Origin: Capsicum annuum
Lineage: Eukaryota; Streptophyta; Magnoliopsida; Solanales; Solanaceae
DNA: 64,000 nucleotides
Assembly: GCF_002878395.1 (NCBI RefSeq)
Contig: NC_061118.1
Location: 128,337,901 to 128,401,900 of the forward strand
Direction of reading: 5' to 3'
Under the pieces are notes generated by a model. The model ran no database searches and had not been told where the DNA came from. It worked only from the letters and a program-made list of their open reading frames with translations. The first letter of the stretch is position 1; each line of letters begins with the position of its first letter. This document shows, one piece after another, positions 1-11,010 of the stretch. The translations under genes were made by a program, and so were the position numbers.

Positions 1-1536
1 CCACCACATCAGCCATAATCCTCATCAAGTAGGATCTAACATCTTCTTTTCCTTGATTTCAACACCAAGAGATGACTGTGCCACCTCCTATACAAACACG
101 CCACCGTCCTAAGAGTCCAAGAGGAAAACTCCAAGGTTAGCCAAATGGTGAATATCTTTCACCAACTCCCACTTTTAGTTTTCCACATAAGTGAGACTCC
201 CCATGCATAAGCTGCTTAGAGCATCAACAACTATGTTAGCATTACCTAGGTGGTAGTGAAGACTCATGTCATAGTCCTTGAGATGCTAAAGCCATCTCCT
301 TTGTCTGAGGTTAATATCTTTTTGAGTAAACACATACTGCAGACTCTTATGATCAGATTAGATATACGCATGCACTCCATACAAATAGTGACACTAGATT
401 TTCAATGCGAACACCACAACTAATAATTCCAAGTCATGGGTCAGATAATTCTTCTCATACACCTTCAACTATTTAGAGGCATAAGCTATCACCTTGCCAT
501 GCTGCATTAAGATGCAACCAAGCCCCACACGGGATGCATCACAATATACCACAAACCTATCCATGCCTTTCGACAATGTCAAAACCAAAGCCAAAGTTAG
601 CTTATTATTCAGCTTCTCGAAACTACTCTCACAATCATTAGACCATAAGAACCTCACCTTTTTCTGAGTTAACTTAGTCAACGAGGCAGCTATAGAAGAA
701 CACTTTTCACAAACCTTCTATAGTAGCCAGCTAAACCTAAGAAGGTCTAAATATTGGTTGAAGTTGTGGGTCTAGGCCACTTCTTTACCACTGTAAATTT
801 CTGCGAATCCACCATGATCCCTTTACTAGAAATGATATAACCCAAAAAAGTGACACCATAAAATAAAAATTCACACTTCAAAAATTTGGCATACAACTGC
901 TGCTCCTTTATGGTCTGTATTTTAATACGGAGGTGATTAGCATTATCCACCTCGCTCATAGAATACATCACAATGTCATCTATGAACACAATGACGAATA
1001 AATCTAAAAATTGATGAAAGACCTTATTCATCAAATCTATGAAAGCCGCTGCAGCATTGGTTAACCCAAAAGACATAACTAGAACCTCAAAATGCCCATA
1101 CAGAGTATGGGAAGCAGTCTTAGGGATTTTCATCTCCCTAGTCTTTAACTGATGATACTCAAACCGAAGATCATTCTTGGATAAAAATTTAGTACCTTGA
1201 AATTGATAAAACAAATCACCTACCCTAGGAAGAGGATATTTATTCTTTATCATCACCTTATTCAACTACCAATAATCACTTCCTTTTTAAAGGGAACCAT
1301 CCTTCTTAAGAACGAATAATACCCGTTAACCCCAGGGGACACACTAGGATGGATGAAACCATTGTCTCCTTAAGAGCCTCCAACTCAGCTGGAGCCATTC
1401 TATAAGGAGGAATAGAAATTAGATGAGTTTTCGAAACAAGATCAATCCTAAACTCAATCTCCCTATCAGGAGGGACACTAGGAAGGTCATCAGGGAAGAC
1501 CTTATTAAATTCATTCACCATCAGGATAAAATACAA
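1..1536 (-). pseudogene. Gypsy-1 pol remnant: reverse transcriptase and RNase H
   Basis: Degenerate pol read on the minus strand. The RT N-terminal part at 1536-1306 contains the conserved PPYRMAPAELE stretch. The RT palm at 1265-747 contains [16 protein letters not shown] and the active-site box VFIDDIV, so the two catalytic Asp are kept. The thumb and RNase H start at 681-469 carry the LTQKK, YCDAS (first RNase H Asp) and HGKVIAYASK motifs. From about 460 to 1 the sequence continues as the RNase H C-terminal half and linker (HYHLGNAN, then DALS). Several in-frame stops and frame changes separate these blocks, so no full-length polyprotein can be made. Integrase should lie just left of the window. 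Family assignment is confident. Confidence 0.88.
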
Positions 1537-1619
1537 AGAAGGACCCTCTGAGTTAGAATCTTTAACCCAGACTAGATGATAGAGACACCCCTTGGAGATT
1601 AATATCCAAGCTCTAACAT

Positions 1620-2100
1620 ACGATATGAACTTCCCTTTAGGAGCTAGGAAACCACCCTTTCACTTAATAACCAGATTATTAGGGAATTTAAAGACATTCT
1701 TATGGGTCTGACAGTCTATAGATGCGTAGAACGAGTGCAACCAATCCATCCCTAATATGCCATCAAAATAAATTATGTCTAATTCAAACTGATCCACTAA
1801 AGTCTCCCGGCCACCCACATATACCACACAACTCCTATAGACTCTGTCACTACAGAATTGCCCATTAGGATAAAACCAGAAAAAGGGTCCGAAACACACT
1901 CAGACCAAAATCAAAATACACATCCATAAATAGGGTCACATAAGAGAGTAAGGTCACTGAATCAAGTAAACAGTACACATCATGGGAAAAGAGTTTTAAC
2001 ATACCATTCATGACATCAGGAGATGCCTCAGAATCCTTGCGATAGTGAGAGCATAAAGATAATTTCGACAAGTACCAGAACCAAATGGTGTATCCTTTGG
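1620..2100 (-). pseudogene. Gypsy-1 aspartic protease remnant
   Basis: Retropepsin-like region between gag and RT on the minus strand. The stretch at 2071-1865 contains FSHDVYCLLDS, where family members normally carry the catalytic D-S/T-G context as LLDPGSTLS. Here the following residues are altered, so the active site looks damaged. The overlapping frame at 1899-1660 contains the conserved GILGMDWLHS motif of the protease C-terminal flap and linker. Two different frames are used, so there is at least one frameshift. The protease would have cleaved the Gag-Pol precursor inside the virus-like particle. Confidence 0.8.
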
Positions 2101-3301
2101 TGCCGGAGCTGATATAGGGGCAACTAGAACCTTGTTCACCTCTGAAGCAACCTTGGCCATTGGAAAATTCTTAATTATGTTCCTTTGCTGACCATAATTG
2201 AAGCATTATCCTTTATTTCATCACAGTAACCCTGATACAATCTACCATAAAATCTATAAGAAGGGTATGGCAGAGCTGACTATGCCCCGCTAGCCTGAGA
2301 TTGAGCACCCTGTGCCCTATAGTTGTTTCCACCATAGAAACTCCCATCACCTGATGGCTTTGGGTAGGGACCACTAGATGTTAAGTAAGACCTAACATTG
2401 CCCCACTTCTTTATAGGCCTCTTCCCACCATACCTACCACTCTGATGTTGGCCACCACCCTGCTAAAAAAATTTAAACTTCTTACTCTGCCTCTTTTCTA
2501 TCTCAGCCTGCTTCTTCTTCTATTACTCTGCATGCTGGATGTACACAATAAACCTAGAGATATCTATGTCCTTGTTCAACAAGGAATCCTTACTCTCTAA
2601 AATCAAGTCTCAAGAAAACCTAAAAATAAACTTTCTTATTCTAGACCTTATGCTAGAAACTAACTCTGAAGCATACCGAGATAACTGGTGAAACTTTAAG
2701 GCATTGTCCTTGACTAACATCTTACCTTGCTTCAGATTAACAAATTCTTCTGCCTTCACTTCCATCAACTTTTGAATAAAGAAATAGTATAGAAAAGCAT
2801 TAGAAAGATCCTCCCATCAACATCACTCCTTGATTGATCCCATTCCTTATACCACTAGTATGCCACATCTTTCAACTGGTAGATGGTAAAATCTATGCCC
2901 TCTACATTTATGGCATGCATAACATGGAAGATATTTTTTATATTATCAAGAAAACTGTGAGGATCCTCCTTTACGTTAACACTGATGAACACAGAAGGGT
3001 TCAACCTCATGAAGTGGCCAACCCTTGTGGCCTTAGAAGATGGAGTAATAGAAGTACCACACTTATCATAAGAATTGATTAATTGATCCAACTTATTGAT
3101 AGATTGATGAAACTCAGCATTCATCACATCAACCTAAGGAGCTCGAGGAGGACTGGAGAGAACTAATGAAACTCCAAGAGGGTAATCAAGAAATGGACCC
3201 CTAGACCAGGTCTGGACCCTATAAGTAAAGCGGGTCCTATCAACATTGTCCTCATATAGGATAGAGGAGTTTCTATAATCATTCAATCACTGAGGAGGCA
3301 T
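2100..3301 (-). pseudogene. Gypsy-1 gag remnant
   Basis: Gag (capsid/nucleocapsid) of Gypsy-1. I place the start at the ATG complementary to 3299-3301 (MPPQ..), the same context (GATCATGCC on the sense strand) as the gag start of Gypsy-2 at 25520. The fifth codon is already a stop. The retrotransposon gag domain is visible at 3127-2855 (VGHFMRLNPSVF, LKDVAY). It continues leftward through AELV..ISRFI-like residues near 2560-2700 to a glycine/tyrosine-rich linker and a damaged zinc-knuckle region around 2150-2230. Multiple stops are present. Confidence 0.8.
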
Positions 3302-3500
3302 GATCTGAAAAGAAAACAAATAGGAGTTAGAGGAGAATTCATGACCTTAGACTCTACAACTTTAAAATAGAACACAAGAAAGAGAAATATTTCTAAATGC
3401 TTTGTAACCTTTCCCTTATGAGTGTGTTGCGCTACACACCCTTTAAAGAGACTCTACTAGACATGAATTTGTGGACTCTCAATTAACCATGAACCTAGGG

Positions 3501-3513
3501 CTCTGATACCAAT
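3501..3513 (-). other. Primer binding site of Gypsy-1 (tRNA-iMet type)
   Basis: On the minus strand this reads ATTGGTATCAGAG, matching the initiator-Met primer binding site TGGTATCAGAGC that plant LTR elements commonly use. It lies directly internal to the LTR end at 3514, which fixes the LTR boundary. Confidence 0.85.
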
Positions 3514-5484
3514 CTGACACGACCTAAACTAGGGTCTAGCTATGGCAGGCATCTTAAGTCTGATCGGTATTAGAAACCGCCCCTAATACCAAACTGTAAC
3601 CACCCTGTACCCTATGTTAGATGAATTTCAAACATATAATAAGATAAAACACTAATAATTGGAAGATATTTAATATAGTCCATAACCATAACCAACCAAA
3701 TATAAAAAATATTTCAACCCCAATGCCAATACCAATACCAAGGATGACATAAATACAAACACTACCCATGCCCGTAGTAGTCCTACAAAGCCTTCAACCA
3801 AAATCAAAGAACATTCGGTTGGTATATATTTTTAACCATAGACAAAACCAAAGTCAAAGAAACAAGAATAATGTAATGATGTCAATAGCATAAAATGGAG
3901 TCTCCCAAAGTATGGATGCTCACCACTTCAGTCTAACATAAAGCTATCCCCAAATTCAAGTCACTGAGCAGGAATAGTAGTACAGTTGGTTCCTGCATTG
4001 CGTGGGGATATAGTGCTCAAATATGGTTAGTAGAATGAATGTTAGCAGAATGAATATTTCCATCCTAAATTAACCCATGGGCTATATGGGTTTAACTTTC
4101 CCTACTGAAATGGCCCCGGTACATGTTAGCCATACGAACTAGAGAAAAAAACCTAAGATAACTAGAACAACTCCCAAAAAATAAAGTGTGACATAATGCA
4201 CACGGTCATTAAGACCAAACCTCACATCGGCAAACATGAGTTTCTAGTTTTTGTCCCCCTGGGACCTCCAGCTTCTATGACTTTGCCACACCCTCCCTTT
4301 AAGCCCATATTAAAACCATTTACTCATTCCAGCCATTTACTAAGAAGTCTTTTATTAGGCATTAACCATTGGTATTGTTATACCAAAACTAGATCTTTCA
4401 AGTCTATCCATTTATGCCATACCAAAGCCATTAAACCAATTTGACTGGAAAGTCTCCAACTAAACCAATACCATGGCCACCAAGGACTTTCTAAATCATT
4501 TAAAATCAGCCAAACCAATTTAATTTGCATTACATTTTATGCAACGCAAAAGATATAAAGAGTAGTCAAACTATGTGACAAAATCATTCTTCATTGGCAC
4601 TTTAACAACCATATTGAGGGCATATAATTTCCAAAACTAAAACCAAGTACCAATTGACCATTCCCATGTAATAACATGTTGAAATCAGAATTATAACATG
4701 AAAATCCATAATTAAGACATGGGAAAACATTATTCAACCATAAATAATCAAAATCCCCAACATCTATTTCAAAACCAAAAGAATACCATGAAGAAACCCT
4801 AGCCATTTCTTGAACTAAGAGATCGAGAGAGATTTTAAGAGATTTGTAAGAGTGTTTGATTTATAATAATATGTTAATTAAGTCCCAAAAAGTGTTTTAT
4901 TTTGTGGGGGTCAAAAGGAGTTAAGAAGGAAAATGTCCAGAATACCCCAAACTTAAAACTATAAAATCACCGTAGATGGTTACGAGTTGACCCTTCAACT
5001 TGTCACCGTAGCATACGTCTGGTAATATTCATTTGTAATCATAAAAGAAGGTTGGACACCCATATACTTCCCACCATACAACTCCATTGCCCCAACTCGT
5101 GAAGAAACCATATGACTCGTATAGTCCAGTCATACCCAAGACAGAAACCAAATGGGTTAGATACAGGACAATATATGATTATACTAACCCACTTGTACCC
5201 TATCCTTATGACTCTTAGCAATCCACTCATACTTAGAGCCAAGTCAAGTCACTAAGTTTTATAATAAGTAAAGCATCCACCCAATGACCCATCACCAAAC
5301 TATATAACCCATACCTACCAAATCATACCTACAATATAAACTCAACCACCAATCACTGAACACCTTATGAGATGGGTCACCTATTTTGTACTTATATCAT
5401 ACAACTCATATGATGAGTATTTACAAGACCAATGAGCTCAAAGATCAGGAAATTTCCAAGGGGCCAAAAACTAGGGTGCTTTAT
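3514..5484 (-). repeat. 5' LTR of Gypsy-1
   Basis: About 1.97 kb. In plus orientation it runs TGACACGACC...GTGCTTTATA, so on the element's own strand it begins TATAAAGC and ends GTGTCA. The inner edge abuts the primer binding site. The block at about 4980-5430, in the first 500 bp of the LTR on its own strand, is rich in the degenerate palindrome TACGACTCGTA. The LTR shares segments with those of Gypsy-2 and Gypsy-3, for example the GGGCTATATGGG block near 4079-4090. ORFs inside it are by-products. Confidence 0.85.
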
Positions 5485-6012
5485 ATTTCCTAAATCTTTG
5501 GTTTTGAAAGCTCATAAAATGATTAAATAGGGTGGTATGGTCCCCATTATAAAAGAATCCATTTTAAAAGTGAAGAGTGGGAGTAAATCCTCTTTTATAA
5601 AATAATAGTGAAGTCATGGTTTCAGATAAAATCATACCCCTAAATGAGCATGAATATGCCAAAGATATGCATGACATCACCAGTATCAAAATAATACAAC
5701 AATAAATGCCTAAATGTCCATATACTAGAATCACGCCCTTTTCAAATAATATAATACGTACACGTAGTCCAACTAGTTTTGTAACCACAACCTTGGGCCC
5801 AACATTATATAAATAGTATAATCATAATTCTATGATCTGGAAACTATGATCTAATCCATTAAGTCAAATAATAAACCTTATACTAAAAGATACTTAACAT
5901 CAACTATGGTCAACATGCTTATATTCAAGGGTGATAAGATCCTATAGCCACAATAAGTATTTTATCATAAGGATCAATTCATCTTTCTATCCCTAAACTC
6001 CTAAATTAGTCA
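5485..6012. other. Gene-free spacer between Gypsy-1 and the small LTR element
   Basis: AT-rich, with no coding signal. It may be part of an older repeat that continues after the small LTR element at 8588, since both insertions appear to have landed in it. That is inference from nesting. Confidence 0.4.
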
Positions 6013-6013
6013 A

Positions 6014-6648
6014 TGATATGAGCCAAATAAGATCACTCTTTTGGGATCTATACTTCAAGGGCCAAACCATAGAATCTACGACTTGATCATCCTAGGGAAG
6101 CATATACGGGATTGAAGGATAGCTTAGATCACGGGAATAACTATATTTGATGATGTCTACCCTTGTAGTATTGAGCCACATCACATTTAGAAAATAGCAT
6201 AGAGTGTATGAGGACCACAAAACAAAGAAAAGGCATTTGGGCCCGCATATTGGCATTTGGTATTTAGGTGCACTTTTGGGCCCCTTGATATTTAGGGTCA
6301 CTTTTGGAATCATTGTGTAATAAATAGAACATGGCTATAAATAGCTAGTTTTCATTCATTTTTATACTTAGTTGTTGAATGATGTTTTGAATACATTTGA
6401 GAGTGTTTTGTGCAAACTTGTTGGGGGTTTCTTGATTCGTGTGAAATGTGGGTGCTCAAGAATCCATTCTCGTTTGTGTCCTTGTAAGAGGTTGGTTTTG
6501 TCGGTGATTGATAGAAAGGTCAAGGGTTTGGTATATCCTTGGTTGTCCTCTCGTTATTGGTTTATGTTAATCAATATATCTTATACTTTATTATCTTGTT
6601 TTCCTTTATTTTTTTCGTTTCCATTTTGGTAGTTTTGTCTTGTATAAT
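6014..6648 (+). repeat. 5' LTR of small LTR element
   Basis: It begins TGATATGAGC, the same as the second copy at 7937, and ends just before the primer binding site. A TATAAATAG box at 6336-6344 is the likely U3 promoter. The copy differs from the 3' LTR by scattered substitutions and small indels, so the insertion is not recent. Confidence 0.82.
6336..6344 (+). promoter_or_regulatory. TATA box in 5' LTR of small element
   Basis: TATAAATAG, conserved at the matching place in the other LTR (8258-8265, TATAAATA). It lies about 310 bp before the primer binding site, as expected for a U3 promoter. Confidence 0.55.
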
Positions 6649-6661
6649 TTGGTATCAGAGC
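6649..6661 (+). other. Primer binding site (tRNA-iMet type)
   Basis: TGGTATCAGAGCC on +, the canonical initiator-Met tRNA primer site, immediately after the 5' LTR. Confidence 0.85.
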
Positions 6662-7506
6662 CGAGGTTGATTTTGTTCTTGGGTTTGTTATCTTGCAAAT
6701 CAACAAAAAGAATGTCAATGTCAAAAATCCCAGTCCCCCAAAAAAAGATACTATTCCTATTTTTGACCTTAGGTCAAAATTTGAGTTTTTCATTTTGTAT
6801 TTTTCTTGTGTTTCTAGTGTTAGATTTGTATTCTCTAACAATATAGGAGTCTAGGGTTCAAATTTGAGCTAAATCAGAGTTGATTTGATATTCTACCATT
6901 CATGTGGGCTTGAACTTGAAGAAAGTAAGGTTCTTGTTTGATGGTTCTTGGTGTGATCTTGAGGAGATTGCTATATTTCATCCTAAAGAAGGTGTTTGAT
7001 CTAAAAAAACCAAGAAAAAGGTGTTGTACTTATTTATTATTGGGAATATTCCAATCTTCCAAAAAGAGAAAAGAATCAAAAGGCATCAAAAAGGATATTC
7101 CAAAAGAAGAAGACAAATGAGAGTACAAAGGGGGGGGGGGCACAAGAAATTCAAGTTTCTTGAGTTTGAAAATTCAAATTGAAGAGTCCAAAAACACATA
7201 TCATCACTCTAAAAAATTCCGTTGCTCAAGGTTTGAATTCTAGTTTTATTTTCTTCATTCTTAAATGTCATTCTTGTTTGTTATTCTTTTGTTTCTTAAT
7301 TTCTTGTGTCTTTTCTTTCTTTTAACTTTGGTTTCTTAGTTAAACTCTTGAATTCAAGTCTGTCGTGTTATATTTCTTTATTCGTTCTGTCATTTTGATT
7401 TGTTTTTTTTCTTATTTTGATTCTTGAATTCAAAGTCCTTAGCTTTATCTTTAAAAGGATTCATCAATAGTTTTTTCCTCTCATTTCTCAATTGTACTAA
7501 GAAACT
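6662..7506 (+). other. Untranslated leader of small LTR element
   Basis: The region between the primer site and the gag-like ORF is T- and A-rich with no convincing protein. It contains a run of 11 G at 7130-7140. Short ORFs here are not conserved in any family I know. Confidence 0.5.
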
Positions 7507-7945
7507 ATGGGTGGAGCAACCATTGATACCCTTATAGAAGCTCTCATGAGGATGCAACGAATGATGGATAAAATAAATGGATCCATGACATGAATTAAAG
7601 ATACATTGGAAAACATGGAGAAATGACTCATTAACCAAACACTAGTGTTCAACCATCAAAATTGTACCCTAAGACCTCAAGAACATATCCAATTAAGAAA
7701 TGAGTCTTCCCAAATTGAAAAAGGCAATTCCAACATGGATCCATTATTACTTGCTAACCATGATGCTAGCATTTTACCTAGAATCACTTCTTCATTTGTG
7801 TAGGTTAATGAACAAACAATCTCAAAGGAGGATTCAAGGAAAATTCCTTATGAAAATGAGCTTAAAGGACTAACAAAATTCTTGACAAAGGAATCCAATC
7901 TTGGAAAGTATGTTGACAGATCGATAAAACGGAGGATGATATGAG
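7507..7945 (+). pseudogene. Gag-like remnant of small LTR element
   Basis: From the ATG at 7507 the frame reads MGGATIDTLIEALMRMQRM and continues, with three in-frame stops, to the purine tract before the 3' LTR. The hydrophilic, Asn/Gln-rich character suits the N-terminal part of a plant gag. No capsid motif or zinc knuckle is visible, so the gag assignment rests mainly on position. The frame runs straight into the 3' LTR, suggesting that an internal deletion removed the rest of gag and all of pol. Confidence 0.5.
7926..7936 (+). other. Polypurine tract of small LTR element
   Basis: AAAACGGAGGA directly before the 3' LTR start. It would serve as plus-strand primer in reverse transcription. 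Confidence 0.65.
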
Positions 7946-8586
7946 CAAATGAGCTCCACTCTTTTGGGATCTATGCTTCAAGGGCCAAACCTTAGAATCT
8001 ATGACTTGATCATTCTAGGAAAGCATATACAGGATTGGAGGATAGCTTGGAGCATGGGAATAACTATATTTGATGATGTCCTTCCTTGTAGTATTGAGCC
8101 ATGTCATGTTTGGAAGATAATGTGGGGTGTACGAGGTCCACAAAGCAAAGAAAGGGCGTTTGGGCCCACATATGGGCATTTGGTGTTTAGGGAAACTTTT
8201 GGGCCCCTTGATATTTAGGTCACCTTTAGGCAAATTGTGCAATAAATAGCCCATGGCTATAAATATCTAGTTTCCCTTCATTTTTAGACTTATTTGTTTA
8301 ATGATGTTTTGAATACACTTGATAGTGTTTTGTAGAAACTTGTTGGGAGTTTCTTGATTCGTGAGAAATGTGGGTTCTTGGGAATCCATTCTCTTTTATG
8401 TACTCATAAGAGATTGGTATTGTTGGTGATTGATAGAAAGGTCTAGGGTTTGGTATACCCTTGGTTGTCCTCTCGTTATCGATTTATGTCAATCTATCTA
8501 TCTCTTACTTTATTGTCTTGTTTTCCTTTATTTTCCTTTATTTTTGTGACATTTCCATTTTTGTAGTTTCATCTTATATTAATCTA
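7937..8586 (+). repeat. 3' LTR of small LTR element
   Basis: Direct copy of 6014-6648, with the same CTCTTTTGGGATC, GGGCCCCTTGATATTTAGG and TTGGTTGTCCTCTCGTTAT blocks. Confidence 0.82.
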
Positions 8587-9189
8587 AGTCATGAAATTCT
8601 ATTAAAAAACATGTCCTATCATACCCACCTAGCATAGAATCTACACTACGCACCACCTCTTGGAGAAAAGTAGATAAAAGCCTACCTTAATGCTGAGCGA
8701 CAATTTTTAACTAATCCAAAAATCCCTCATCGTTGCTCTACAACCCCAAAATGCTTCCAAGCTATCAAAACAATACTCTCATGTCAATAGAATTAAAATT
8801 AGACCTATATTGCTATATAAAAGGTCAGGTCACAATTTGGATTAAGAACGGACCTGTAGGGCCTGCAAACAAAATCTAAAATTGAATCCATCACGAGGTC
8901 CCTCGAAGGACAAGGAATGTGTGTTCACGAGTTGAGCACAAATAGGACACAAATCAGGGTCCAAATTGGCCCCTAAATGTCAAGGATCTAAAGACCTAAT
9001 TTCTAAGATTTATAATAAATGCGATGGAATTTGATAAGGTTAATAATAGAAAATGACCAAGGAGTGTTAGGCTACCTTACCTTAGCTTCATTGGATGATT
9101 ACCCAGACTTTATCTTGTCCCATGCTTTCAAAAATAATGGGAAAAAATTTGAGTAAATGAGGGAAAAATTGGGTGGACAAGGGGATCAA

Positions 9190-9450
9190 TCCTCTGCGGA
9201 TGCCGCTAAAGTGGTTACCATGTAACTTATGTGACTACCGCTTAAGCGACGCAAGTCCGCTAAAGCAATCAGGAAAGAAAATACTAGCATCACTAAAGAA
9301 GTATCCTGGCCACTAAAGTGATATCCACTAAAGTAAATAATGATTGCTTAAGAGGTCCTCGTCTAAATAGCCAAGTCCACTAAAATGACCCCATGTTATT
9401 AAAGAAACTACCATTTAAGCAGTTATTTAGCCTCTTAAGCAGCTGTAGTA
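9190..9450. repeat. Cluster of degenerate CGCTTAAGCG-type palindromes
   Basis: About ten variants of a palindromic decamer are spaced 15-30 bp apart, for example CGCTAAAG, CGCTTAAGCG, CACTAAAGTG and CTTAAGCAG. The symmetry, not the exact bases, is what persists. Comparable clusters with different motifs lie in the LTRs of the Gypsy elements in this window. Confidence 0.7.
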
Positions 9451-9734
9451 GTAATTTGAGGAATCAAATTTTCTTAAGTCCAAAATGGACTCCAATTGAG
9501 TGCTTGGGATACATTTGGAATCCCGTTCGTGCAAACAAACTGTGCTAACTGTTGCGTGTTATTTTTCTTACAAAAAGTGAGATTCAACGTGACAACTCTT
9601 TTTAGGATGGATTAAAGAGAAGATTTTCCACCTAACAAATTAAGGTGCATTAGGGCACCATTCTAGGCTAATTAGGAACTATATTATTAGTCTACATCAC
9701 TAGAAATTCAGGTAAGGGTTCAAGTTACCTCGAA

Positions 9735-9759
9735 AGGAAGGTGTTAGACACCTTCCGAG
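9735..9759. repeat. Inverted repeat / hairpin
   Basis: GGAAGGTGT-TAG-ACACCTTCC, with 9-bp perfect arms around a 3-base loop. Flanking CCTC/GAGG can extend the stem. Similar stems occur in LTRs of plant retroelements, where RNA processing is a possible role. That role is inference. Confidence 0.6.
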
Positions 9760-10179
9760 GTTAAAAAATGTAGGTCCCATCCAAATTCTTATAATATGTG
9801 GAAATTCTATGTGATAAACAAGAGTCGCTTATTTTTATTAAGTAATATCAACTAAGTGATATAATAAAGAACACTTTCAACTTGTGTACATATCATACAA
9901 AGAATAAAAATAACAAGAGATGCATGACTAACCTTTTGTGACATACAAATAATAAGTGAAAAGTACCATAATTTGTGTATTTTTTGTCTTCCTTGGATCA
10001 CAACCTCTGGTGAAATCCTGTGCTTTATATTATATCCAATAAAAAAAATATTCAAGCTTAAATCAGAATAATAATAAACTACAAATAATGAGTGAAATGT
10101 TAGTAAGATGTGACATCTTAATTTGGTAGTAAATTTAATGTGACAATAAATAAAATTGACAACACATAAAGTTAAAATT

Positions 10180-10206
10180 AAGAGAGAGGCAGAGAGAGAG
10201 AGAGAG
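10180..10206. repeat. GA microsatellite
   Basis: Imperfect (AG)n run. Confidence 0.85.
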
Positions 10207-10373
10207 TGGGATTAGGCTTGACAATGCTGAAACTGCCCCATTGCGTTGTTACTCCCTCTATTTTAATTTTTTTGATCGACTTTGTTAAATGCCTTAAGAC
10301 AAAACAAAACAAATTTAAAGAAATTTATTCAAGAGTACCACACAATATATTTTAGTATTTGAAAGTCATGTGA

Positions 10374-10421
<48 letters not shown>
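10374..10421. repeat. Compound (TA)n(TATG)n microsatellite
   Basis: About 11 TA units followed by six TATG units. An ORF across it (10370-10585) is low-complexity and not a gene. Confidence 0.9.
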
Positions 10422-10911
10422 GTAGATTATATCCAAGATTGTCGATACTTTTGTATAGTAATAAAAATTGTCTAGTTCTTAAGACTTTTAAAAGAGTGAC
10501 ATATGACATAAGAAAAGGAAGGAGCCTTCATATGAGAGGTCATTTATCTCCTGTCATTTTTGTTATTATCTCCCAACGTACCTGATCCCCGATAGTGTGA
10601 CAATTCTATTTGAGCTCTGCTTCATGCATTAAGTCTTGCACTCATGGTCGCTAAACTCCAAGTGATGTCACTCCATCATGGTGTACATGTAAAGGAAATT
10701 TTTAAATAGGTGAGAGTATGTCTATTCTTACTATTTAACTAATTAAAATAGTTAAAACTAAATTTTGTTTAGGCCTAAAGTATTCAAAATAGTGACGCCT
10801 TTCCAATTAAAGAAAATCAAATTGATATTAAAAGAATAACAAATCAAAGTTTTGAAAACTAACTAATTATCATCACATAATTGCCCATGCTTGAGCTAAT
10901 TCAAATATTAT

Positions 10912-10920
10912 GCACATTAT
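10912..10920. repeat. Left target-site duplication of the MULE
   Basis: GCACATTAT, matching GCACATTAC at 56397-56405 in 8 of 9 bases. A 9-bp duplication is typical of Mutator-like elements. Confidence 0.75.
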
Positions 10921-11010
10921 AGGATAAAGTACAGGAATAACCCCAAATTAGGGTGACTTTCAAAATTTGACCCCAAATAAAAAAGCTCCCTAAAAATAGC
11001 CTTTAGCTAT
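10921..11010 (+). repeat. Left terminal inverted repeat of the MULE
   Basis: It shares with the reverse complement of 56310-56396 the blocks AG..TAAA.TACA.GG, ATTAGGGTG/TTTAGGTGG, the exact CCCCAAATAAAAAA, and AAATAGCCTT. The similarity is degenerate, as in old or weak-TIR MULEs. Confidence 0.75.

Larger units (their letters stand above)
1..5484 (-). mobile_element. Gypsy-1: Ty3/gypsy chromovirus-type LTR retrotransposon, truncated by window edge
   Basis: Minus-strand LTR retrotransposon. Reading leftward from 5484 it has a 5' LTR (3514-5484), a tRNA-iMet-type primer binding site (3501-3513), then degenerate gag, protease, reverse transcriptase and RNase H. The integrase, the 3' LTR and the left target duplication lie outside the window. 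The five bases after the LTR (5485-5489, tttcc) are the candidate right TSD. The gag-pol style and LTR length match the chromodomain-bearing Del/Tekay-like elements elsewhere in this window. No frame is intact, so this is a dead copy. Confidence 0.9.
6013..8587 (+). mobile_element. Small non-autonomous LTR retrotransposon (+)
   Basis: Two direct repeats of about 640 bp (6014-6648 and 7937-8586) flank a 1.3-kb interior. A perfect-looking iMet primer binding site (TGGTATCAGAGCC) starts at 6649, and a purine-rich tract (7926-7936, AAAACGGAGGA) sits directly before the second repeat. Both are diagnostic of an LTR element on +. The interior has only a short gag-like remnant and no protease, RT or integrase, so the element would need enzymes in trans. 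A candidate 5-bp target duplication AGTCA is seen at 6008-6012 and 8587-8591, but the exact LTR ends are uncertain by a few bases. Confidence 0.82.
8588..10911. other. Old LTR-like repeat and AT-rich flank left of the MULE
   Basis: No coding sequence is seen. The 8588-9780 part has the texture of a decayed LTR: repeated short palindromes at 9190-9450 and a strong hairpin at 9735-9759. I could not find its partner or ends. The 9800-10911 part is AT-rich and holds two microsatellites. Confidence 0.45.

Noticed and set aside
4196..5242. Several ORFs of 67-82 codons
   Set aside because: All are inside the Gypsy-1 LTR and not conserved in the related LTRs.
6372..6846. Two + strand ORFs (86 and 68 codons)
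   Set aside because: They lie in the 5' LTR and leader of the small LTR element and have no motif.
10370..10585. ORF of 71 codons rich in Tyr/Ile/Met/Cys
   Set aside because: Its N-terminal part is a translated (TA)n(TATG)n microsatellite. No domain.
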